Source: Bacteroidales bacterium
GTDB lineage: Bacteria > Bacteroidota > Bacteroidia > Bacteroidales > JAAUTT01
Direction of reading: 5' to 3'
Assembly (NCBI GenBank): GCA_025350365.1
Contig: JANXXY010000034.1
Coordinates: forward strand, 1-9,156
Length of the DNA: 9,156 nucleotides
Made by a program: the position numbers and the translations under genes
In this document: one piece after another, positions 1 through 5,932 of the stretch
Layout of the letters: every line of letters begins with the position of its first letter
Numbering within the stretch: position 1 is the stretch's first letter
Notes under the pieces: generated by a model
Databases searched by the model: none
What the model was told of the DNA's origin: nothing
What the model saw: the letters and a program-made list of their open reading frames with translations, nothing else

Positions 1-33
1 AACCACCCCCTCCGACTAACCATAAATAGCTGA

Positions 34-65
34 TTGTCAATTCGAACGAAGTGAGAAATCTCAAA
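34..65. repeat. REP-like dispersed repeat candidate with small palindrome
   Basis: The stretch beginning TTGTCAATTCGAACGAAG and ending in GTGAGAAATCTC has the look of a short interspersed element that I recall from many Bacteroidota intergenic regions. Its end contains a perfect 5-bp inverted repeat, TGAGA-aa-TCTCA (52-63). It lies just downstream of the asd stop codon. The resemblance is from memory; only one copy is present here, so copy number in the genome cannot be judged. Confidence 0.4.
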
Positions 66-92
66 AATCAAATTGTTTTTCGGTTACTACTG

Positions 93-112
93 TAAAAGTT
101 TATAAAAGTTTA
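93..112. repeat. tandem 10-bp direct repeat over the asd stop codon
   Basis: The unit TAAAAGTTTA occurs twice back to back (93-102 and 103-112). The second copy encodes the last residues of Asd and the first includes its TAA stop. It looks like a small slippage duplication without evident function. Confidence 0.6.
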
Positions 113-1107
113 TTCTTTATCATATATTCTGCGATTTGAACTGCATTGAGCGCTGCTCCCTTTTTTATCTGATCACCCACACACCAGAAGGTAAGTCCTT
201 TGGGATTGGATATATCTTTGCGTAACCGGCCAACAAAAACGGGATCCTGATCTGCAACAAACAAAGGCATGGGATATTTACTCGTTTTTGGATCATCTTC
301 AACTACCAAGCCTTCAGCGTTCTGCATGGCGGTGCGAACAGCATCAATAGAAAGTTCTTTTTCAGTTTCCGTCCAAACTACTTCAGAATGTGCACGATAA
401 ACAGGAACGCGCACCGTTGTGGCACTAACCATCATATCGGAATGCATAATTTTACGTGTTTCGTTATGCATCTTCATTTCCTCTTTAGTGTAATCGTTAT
501 CTAAGAAAACATCAATCTGTGGAATAAGATTAAAAGCAAGTTGATATTTGAATTTATCAACCTTCACAGGATTGTTACCAATTACTTGTTTAACCTGATT
601 TTCAAGTTCCTGCATAGCTGCTGCACCTGCACCGCTGGCAGCCTGATACGTAGATACATGAATACGTTTAATGGGTGACAAATCCTGTATGGGTTTCAAC
701 GCAACCACCATGATGATGGTAGAACAGTTAGGGTTTGCAATGATATTCCGTGGACGATTTTTGCAATCAAGCGGATTTACCTCCGGCACAATCAGTGGAA
801 CATCATCGTCCATGCGGAAAGCACTGGAGTTATCAATCATAATTGCTCCATATTTCGTAATGTCAGAAGCGAATTCTTTTGATATACTTGCTCCGGCCGA
901 GGTTAAAGCTATATCAATACCTTTAAAATCGTCATTATGTTTAAGTTCTTTAACGGTAATGGTTTTACCTTTAAAATTATAGGTTGTTCCTGCACTTCGC
1001 GATGATCCAAAAAGGATCAATTCATCGGCAGGAAAATTCCGCTCTGCCAGAACCTTCAGAAACTCCTGTCCGACAGCACCGCTTATTCCTACTACTGCAA
1101 TTCTCAT
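100..1107 (-). CDS. asd: aspartate-semialdehyde dehydrogenase
   Basis: This enzyme reduces beta-aspartyl phosphate to aspartate semialdehyde with NADPH in the cytoplasm, the branch point to lysine/diaminopimelate, threonine and methionine. The 335-residue length is normal for the family. The N-terminal dinucleotide-binding loop is GISGAVGQ (7-14). The catalytic cysteine is C128 in NPNCST, followed 27 residues later by Q155 in YQAASGAG, the same spacing as C135/Q162 of the E. coli enzyme. R233 and H240 in RVPVYRAH match the substrate-binding Arg and catalytic His. The start MRIAVVG puts the nucleotide-binding strand right at the N terminus, as expected. The gene is monocistronic here, divergent from the lamin-tail gene, with no obvious hairpin terminator after it; a REP-like sequence lies there instead. 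No residues appear to be missing. Confidence 0.97.
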   Translation of the reverse strand: MRIAVVGISGAVGQEFLKVLAERNFPADELILFGSSRSAGTTYNFKGKTITVKELKHNDDFKGIDIALTSAGASISKEFASDITKYGAIMIDNSSAFRMDDDVPLIVPEVNPLDCKNRPRNIIANPNCSTIIMVVALKPIQDLSPIKRIHVSTYQAASGAGAAAMQELENQVKQVIGNNPVKVDKFKYQLAFNLIPQIDVFLDNDYTKEEMKMHNETRKIMHSDMMVSATTVRVPVYRAHSEVVWTETEKELSIDAVRTAMQNAEGLVVEDDPKTSKYPMPLFVADQDPVFVGRLRKDISNPKGLTFWCVGDQIKKGAALNAVQIAEYMIKNKLL

Positions 1108-1360
1108 GACTTCTAATTAATTAATTTATCGGATGGTAAAATTAACACATTTATGAGAAATATCAGTTGCAGTTTATTTTATTTTGGTAAGATCTTTTGT
1201 ATCTTGAACATTTTATTTAATTTCACAAAAAATCAGATCATTAACGGAATTATTTGTCAAGGTAAAAAGACGTAGGGAAAGAACGATTGCAGGATGTATG
1301 CCAAGTGAGGAGGATCAAATTCCGTTATTTTAATATTGTATATCAGGTAATATTAGAAAT
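1108..1360. other. 253-bp divergent intergenic region
   Basis: This spacer lies between the divergent starts of asd and the lamin-tail gene and must hold both promoters. It is AT-rich except for a purine-rich patch around 1261-1318 that includes GAGGAGGATC, a Shine-Dalgarno-like string with no start codon at a useful distance. One frame on the plus strand is open from 1208 to a TAA at 1331-1333, ending in the peptide RTIAGCMPSEEDQIPLF, but its only ATG (1298) would give 11 residues. I see no RNA gene. Confidence 0.5.
1196..1225 (+). promoter_or_regulatory. possible Bacteroidota-type promoter for the lamin-tail gene
   Basis: TTTG (1196-1199) is followed after 18 bases by TAATTTCA (1218-1225), resembling the Bacteroidota -33 TTTG / -7 TAnnTTTG pattern with two mismatches in the -7 box. 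It would leave a leader of about 130 bases. A second -7-like box, TAATATTG (1331-1338), sits closer to the ATG but has no matching TTTG. Weak, pattern-based call. Confidence 0.25.
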
Positions 1361-3955
1361 ATGACAAAATTTATCTTTTACTTTTTAATGGCTTTTTATT
1401 CCATTGAGGTTTCAGCTCAATGGACTGACGACTTTACCGATGGCAATTACAGCTCAAATCCGTCATGGGCTGGCGATACTTCGAAGTTTATTGTTAATGC
1501 AGCATCTCAATTACAGTTAAATGCTAAGGAAGAAGCTGGCACAGGTTATTTATCTGTTTCGTCAAACATTGCCTTTAAAGCTGCATGGTCTTTTAAAGTT
1601 AGGATGGAGTTTAACCCTTCGTCGGGCAATTATTGCAGAATCTACCTCATGTCAGATCAAGCGGATTTAACCGGTTCCTTAAATGGTTATTTTCTCCGAA
1701 TAGGTTATACCAACGATGATTTGTGTTTGTTTCGTCAGGAAGGCAAAACCGAAACACTCATTGTTGACGGAAGAGATAAAATATTTAATACCGCATTAGT
1801 TAATTCCCATGTAAAAGTAACCCGTTCAGAACATGGAAAGTGGGCACTTTTATGTGATACCACAGGTGGTGAGAACTATAGCTTGTCGGGTAGTGGAGTT
1901 GACAGCACTATCTTGAAATCACGCTATTTTGGCCTCTGTTGTTACTATACGTCTACACGATCGAAGAAATTTTACTTTGACGATTTTGTTGTGTCCGGCG
2001 AATTATATTCCGATGGAATTCGTCCAAAGGTCGATGCCTTTCAGGTGATTGACGATACTTGCATCATGCTTTCCTTTTCTGAACCAGTAGATTCTGCCTT
2101 CGCCAACTTTAAAGAGAACTATTTGCTTGATAATAATCAGATTTCAAAAATTATTTGGAATAATGATACAAAACGTGATGTTGAACTCGTGTTTTCGCAG
2201 AAATTTTTTTGTGAACAGAATAATCAGCTTTTTGTAAGAAATAATGCTGATGAATGGAACCTTAGAATGAAAGATACGACTTTTTTCTTCCGCTATTGTA
2301 CACCCCAAATGAACGATATAGTATTCAATGAAATTATGGTTGATCCAACGCCGGTAATTGGTTTGCCAAATGCTGAGTATATAGAGCTTTTCAATCGGAG
2401 TAAGAAGACGTTTAGCTTAAAAGGCTTTAAACTTCTTATTGGCAATTATAGCTTTCCATTTCCTGTTATTAATTTTCCCGGAGAAAGTTTTCTAATACTA
2501 TCATCCAAGGATAATCAACCAATACTTTCTCAATTTGGAAATATTATCGGAATGTTTACCTCATCCACGGCATTAACTAATACAGAAGGTAATCTTCAGA
2601 TTAAAAACCAAAAAGACGAATTGATGTGTCAACTTATTTATAGCGATTCGTGGTATAACGACGATTTTAAATTTCAGGGAGGATGGTCTCTTGAGCAAAT
2701 TGATCCATGGAATCCTTGTGGTGGTAGAGCGAACTGGAGGGCTTCAGTTAATAAAAATGGAGGATCTCCCGGAACCTCCAATAGCGTTTTTACCAGTAAT
2801 CCTGATATGGCATCTCCGGAAATACTTCGTATAAATGTAGTTTCCCCTACTATGGTGGATGTGTATTTTAGTGAACCCATTGATAGTGTTATAGCTGTAC
2901 ATAATGCTACATACGAAGGTTCTCCAGCCCTTGGTCATCCAATAGTTGTTATGTCGTTGGATAAGGTTTATTCCGTTGTACGGTTAACTTTTGGATTACC
3001 GATGGTGAAGGACAAAATCTATACGTTAACCATTTCGAAGAGTATTGCTGATTGTGTGGGCAATAAAATGACGACTGAGGCAAATATTACCATGGGAATT
3101 AGCTCGTTACCGGATAGTGCTGATATTGTTATCAACGAAGTTCTTTTTAACGCCAAAGCTGGTGGGGCAGATTATATTGAGTTATTTAACCGATCTGCAA
3201 AAATATTCAATACACGTAATTTACTATTTGGGATTAAGCTGGATGGTTCAACGGGAAACCTTTGCCGGTTAAATGATATTGGGAGTATGTTTTATCCTAA
3301 CACGTATTTATTGATTTCGTCTGATATAGAGAAAGTAAAGCCTTTTTATTCCATTTTAAGTGAAAAAAGCCTTCTGGAAGTAGTGTGTTTGTCTTCTATC
3401 GATGATAAGTCATCCACTATTGTTTTACTCAATGATACCTTTGGCTTGATAGATATATTTTCGTATTCTGATAAAATGCATGTAACCACGCTAAAGAACA
3501 CTGAAGGAATCTCACTTGAACGCATTAACACTGCAAAACCAACATGGTTTCCGGGTAACTGGCATTCAGCAGCTGAAACAGCAGGGTATGGCACTCCGGG
3601 CTATAGGAATTCTCAATATGAGTGTGATTCAGTAACTACTTCAGCAATCTCAATTACCGATGAAGTGTTTAGTCCGGATAACGATGGATTCAAAGACATA
3701 CTTTCTGTAAGTTACAAATTCGAAAAGCCCGATTGCCGTGCACAAGTAATTATTTTTGACTCTAATGGCAGACTCATAAGGAAATTACTGAATAACCTCT
3801 TACTGGGTTCCGAAGGTTCTTTTAACTGGGACGGAACCGATGATACAGGACGAATGTGCACCGTTGGCTTATATATTATTTTTATTCGAACCGTTTTTAA
3901 TGACGGTGTGGTAAATGAATACAAAAGAACTTGCGTTTTGGCTACAAAGAGGTAA
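1361..3955 (+). CDS. exported lamin-tail-domain protein with gliding-type C-terminal domain
   Basis: An 864-residue secreted protein of unknown specific role, probably cell-surface or outer-membrane associated. Residues 1-19 form a signal peptide (hydrophobic FIFYFLMAFYSI, then VSA before Q20). Residues about 20-215 form a beta-rich N-terminal domain ending in KFYFDDFVVSG. Then come two copies of a module: an Ig-like domain with FSEPVDS (239-245) or FSEPIDS (503-509), each followed by a lamin-tail domain starting FNEIM (322) or INEVLF (591), with YIELFNRS in both, and closing with SLEQI...SPGTSNS or SLERI...TPGYRNS. The C terminus (about 766-864) has FSPDNDGFKD, GRLIRKLL, FNWDGTDDTG and GLYIIFI, the pattern of FlgD/CHU_C-type domains that often serve as type IX secretion signals. 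Export by that route is inference. The gene stands alone and its last 14 bases overlap the convergent PNP gene. Roles suggested for lamin-tail proteins, such as surface anchoring or work beside nucleases, cannot be told apart here. Confidence 0.9.
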   Translation: MTKFIFYFLMAFYSIEVSAQWTDDFTDGNYSSNPSWAGDTSKFIVNAASQLQLNAKEEAGTGYLSVSSNIAFKAAWSFKVRMEFNPSSGNYCRIYLMSDQADLTGSLNGYFLRIGYTNDDLCLFRQEGKTETLIVDGRDKIFNTALVNSHVKVTRSEHGKWALLCDTTGGENYSLSGSGVDSTILKSRYFGLCCYYTSTRSKKFYFDDFVVSGELYSDGIRPKVDAFQVIDDTCIMLSFSEPVDSAFANFKENYLLDNNQISKIIWNNDTKRDVELVFSQKFFCEQNNQLFVRNNADEWNLRMKDTTFFFRYCTPQMNDIVFNEIMVDPTPVIGLPNAEYIELFNRSKKTFSLKGFKLLIGNYSFPFPVINFPGESFLILSSKDNQPILSQFGNIIGMFTSSTALTNTEGNLQIKNQKDELMCQLIYSDSWYNDDFKFQGGWSLEQIDPWNPCGGRANWRASVNKNGGSPGTSNSVFTSNPDMASPEILRINVVSPTMVDVYFSEPIDSVIAVHNATYEGSPALGHPIVVMSLDKVYSVVRLTFGLPMVKDKIYTLTISKSIADCVGNKMTTEANITMGISSLPDSADIVINEVLFNAKAGGADYIELFNRSAKIFNTRNLLFGIKLDGSTGNLCRLNDIGSMFYPNTYLLISSDIEKVKPFYSILSEKSLLEVVCLSSIDDKSSTIVLLNDTFGLIDIFSYSDKMHVTTLKNTEGISLERINTAKPTWFPGNWHSAAETAGYGTPGYRNSQYECDSVTTSAISITDEVFSPDNDGFKDILSVSYKFEKPDCRAQVIIFDSNGRLIRKLLNNLLLGSEGSFNWDGTDDTGRMCTVGLYIIFIRTVFNDGVVNEYKRTCVLATKR
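2024..3625 (+). repeat. two diverged Ig-like + lamin-tail modules inside the exported protein
   Basis: Residues about 222-480 and 484-755 of the exported protein share the same order of landmarks: (L/Y)FSEP(V/I)DS, (F/I)NE(I/V), YIELFNRS, ISLE(R/Q)I or equivalent, an NW(R/H) motif, and (S/T)PG..NS. The DNA has diverged, so this is an old protein-level duplication and not a recent DNA repeat. Confidence 0.75.
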
Positions 3956-4751
3956 TCAGATGCTTAATAAGCTGTGTCATTTTTGGTTCAGCTTTTTCAG
4001 CTACAGCAACAATTTCAGCTAGTGAGACTTTGTGAATTTTACCTGGAACACCCAAGTCGGTAATGATGGAAATGGCGAATGCAGGAATATCCATTTGTCT
4101 TGCAACAATTACTTCGGGAATGGTTGACATGCCTACAGTATCAGCTCCAATGATTCGAAGATAACGGTATTCGGCAGGAGTCTCAAGTGATGGACCGGTT
4201 ACTGCGGCATACGAACCAACCTGGACTTCAATTCCAATTTGTTTTGCAATACTTATGGCTTTTTTAATCATTCCATGGTCGTATGGTTCACTCATATCAG
4301 GAAAACGTGGGCCGAGTTCGCCATAGTCTTTTCCGATCAAAGGGTTTGGCAGCAGATTGATATGGTCATTCAAAATCATTAAATCTCCAATTTCGTAATC
4401 GGGATTTAATCCACCGCTGGCATTCGATAGAAAAAGCGCTTTAATTCCCAGCAATTTCATAACCCGGACAGGAAAAGTTACTTGTTCCATCGAATATCCT
4501 TCATAAAAATGGAAACGCCCTTGCATGGCAACCACTTTTTTTCCGTTAAGAAACCCAAAAATTAATTTCCCATGATGACTCTCAACAGTTGAGACAGGAA
4601 AATTAGGGATGTCCTGATATTCAATAATTATTTCAGAACGAATTTCTTTGGCTAATCCTCCAAGTCCTGTGCCCAGGATAATACCAAAATCGGGTAAAAA
4701 ACTAGTTTTACTTTTTATATAGGATACTGTTTCTGCTATTGTTTTTAACAT
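3942..4751 (-). CDS. punA: class II (trimeric) purine nucleoside phosphorylase
   Basis: This cytoplasmic enzyme splits purine nucleosides with phosphate to free base and ribose 1-phosphate for salvage. The 269 residues carry the phosphate loop GTGLGGLA (27-34), the HHG loop (59-61), QGRFHFYEGY with R79, NASGGLN (110-116), GPSLETPAE with E190, and VGMSTIPEV with M208. These match the human PNP positions R84, N115, E201 and M219. The residue equivalent to human N243 is aspartate (D232 in ITDLG, again 42 after the Glu), and the region of human H257 reads VSLAEI, without His. I chose the ATG at 4751 because MLKTIAETVSYIKS is a typical family N terminus; an in-frame ATG at 4787 would add 12 unconvincing residues. 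The start overlaps the end of lpxK by 44 bases, suggesting co-transcription and perhaps coupled translation. MTA phosphorylase activity is a less likely alternative. Confidence 0.94.
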   Translation of the reverse strand: MLKTIAETVSYIKSKTSFLPDFGIILGTGLGGLAKEIRSEIIIEYQDIPNFPVSTVESHHGKLIFGFLNGKKVVAMQGRFHFYEGYSMEQVTFPVRVMKLLGIKALFLSNASGGLNPDYEIGDLMILNDHINLLPNPLIGKDYGELGPRFPDMSEPYDHGMIKKAISIAKQIGIEVQVGSYAAVTGPSLETPAEYRYLRIIGADTVGMSTIPEVIVARQMDIPAFAISIITDLGVPGKIHKVSLAEIVAVAEKAEPKMTQLIKHLITSL

Positions 4752-5802
4752 AGTGTATGATTTGATGATTAAATTGTTCTTCTCCATTAGCTAAAAATTC
4801 CATTTTAATGGGGATATAGTACCATGCTTGCGCAGAAATATCTGCATCATCAGCAAACGGTAAAAGGCGTGCCGCATCTTTTTCAGTGGTTAAAATTACC
4901 TTTTCTTCTCCGGGAATTGAATTGAACTGAGTTAGAATTGTTGTTAAGTCTTCTTTTGTAAATGAATGGTGATCGGGATAAATAAGCGAAATCACCTTTT
5001 CAAACCTTGATGAGACTTCCTGAATCAGCAAAGAAGGTTCGGCTATACCTGTAATTAACAAAACTGAACGGTTTTTGTCAGTTAAATTGTACCGGCCAGT
5101 TTTCGACAGGTTCTCAAAAACAGGCATCGGCTCTCCATATGAGATGGTTGTGAAATATACGGTTTGGTGTGGTTGTGCCTTGATATTATATTGGAACAAG
5201 TGCCTTTCCATCACCAAACTATTTCGCGGAGTTTTTGAAACGATGATGATATCTGCGCGTTTTTTTTCGGAAGACGGCTCGCGCAACCGACCATAAGGCA
5301 GAAGCCAGTCGTCTTTTAGAGGTCTGTTATAATCTATTAAAAGAATATTGATTCCAGGAGTTACCGATCGGTGTTGATATGCATCGTCAAGCAAAATAAT
5401 GTCCAGATTAGGCACGTTCTCAATCAGTTTGTGAATACCGTTGGCTCGTTTTCTATCCACAGCTACCATTAATTCGGGAAACTTGCGTTTTATTTGCAAA
5501 GGTTCGTCTCCAATCATATCGGCTGTTGATTGTTCGGTTGCCAGCATAAAATTGCGGGTTTTTCTCTTGTATCCACGGCTCAAAAAAGCTATCTTGTATT
5601 CATCCTTTAAAAGCCTGATTAAATATTCCGTGTGAGGTGTTTTGCCTGTTCCGCCAACCGTTATATTTCCAACTGATATAACAGGGATTTGAAATTCTTC
5701 CGATTTGATAATTTTTAAGTTGTAAAGTATATTTCTGACAAATACCACTAAACCATAAAGTAAAGCAAACGGTAAAAGTAATATTTTGAAAAATGAATTC
5801 AT
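4708..5802 (-). CDS. lpxK: tetraacyldisaccharide 4'-kinase
   Basis: LpxK transfers phosphate from ATP to the 4' position of the tetraacylated glucosamine disaccharide, giving lipid IVA in lipid A synthesis, at the cytoplasmic face of the inner membrane. The 364-residue protein begins with a hydrophobic membrane-associated helix (about 6-22), then the P-loop VGNITVGGTGKTP (44-56, K54). SRGYKRK (75-81), IGDEPLQ with D99 in the expected catalytic position, LLDDAYQHR (137-145) and PYGRLREP (169-176) are all family signatures. TTEKDAARL lies near the C terminus. The start MNSFFKILLLPFALLYG fits the family; there is no clear Shine-Dalgarno. It sits downstream of sppA across a 130-bp structured spacer and overlaps the PNP gene at its 3' end. 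Its presence shows a Gram-negative outer membrane with lipid A. Confidence 0.96.
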   Translation of the reverse strand: MNSFFKILLLPFALLYGLVVFVRNILYNLKIIKSEEFQIPVISVGNITVGGTGKTPHTEYLIRLLKDEYKIAFLSRGYKRKTRNFMLATEQSTADMIGDEPLQIKRKFPELMVAVDRKRANGIHKLIENVPNLDIILLDDAYQHRSVTPGINILLIDYNRPLKDDWLLPYGRLREPSSEKKRADIIIVSKTPRNSLVMERHLFQYNIKAQPHQTVYFTTISYGEPMPVFENLSKTGRYNLTDKNRSVLLITGIAEPSLLIQEVSSRFEKVISLIYPDHHSFTKEDLTTILTQFNSIPGEEKVILTTEKDAARLLPFADDADISAQAWYYIPIKMEFLANGEEQFNHQIIHYVKNNSRNSILYKK

Positions 5803-5828
5803 TTTACGTATCTCACAAATTTTAAAAA

Positions 5829-5884
5829 AATGATTTTTCAGCTTTCATCCTTCTGGGACAGTGAAAAAAAGCTGAAAAATCATT
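5829..5884 (-). terminator. long AT-rich hairpin with T-run between sppA and lpxK
   Basis: AATGATTTTTCAGCTTT (5829-5845) is perfectly complementary to 5868-5884, a 17-bp stem around a 22-base loop. Read on the minus strand, the 3' arm runs into seven T residues (5830-5824), the layout of an intrinsic terminator or attenuator after sppA. The stem has only four G-C pairs, so strength is uncertain. It lies about 26 bases before the lpxK start, so it could reduce read-through into lpxK. Confidence 0.5.
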
Positions 5885-5930
5885 GTGTTTTTACACTGAA
5901 TCCTAAAAAGGGAACAGGATGATTTTTCAG
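5829..5930. repeat. three copies of ATGATTTTTCAG in direct and inverted orientation
   Basis: The 12-base core occurs at 5830-5841 and 5919-5930 on the plus strand and inverted at 5872-5883. Between the copies lie two more possible stems: GTGT-tttt-ACAC (5885-5896) and ATCCT (5900-5904) with AGGAT (5916-5920), the latter flanked by CTGA (5896-5899) and TCAG (5927-5930). The spacer is thus almost wholly foldable, with alternative pairings, and holds no reading frame of note. Confidence 0.7.
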
Positions 5931-5932
5931 AT

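Noticed and set aside
671..982. 103-codon plus-strand open frame
   Set aside because: It is fully antisense to asd, whose catalytic motifs are intact across this stretch, and its product has no recognisable features.
4752..4787. Upstream ATG for PNP
   Set aside because: It adds 12 residues (MEKNNLIIKSYT) not typical of the family; the ATG at 4751 gives the expected N terminus.
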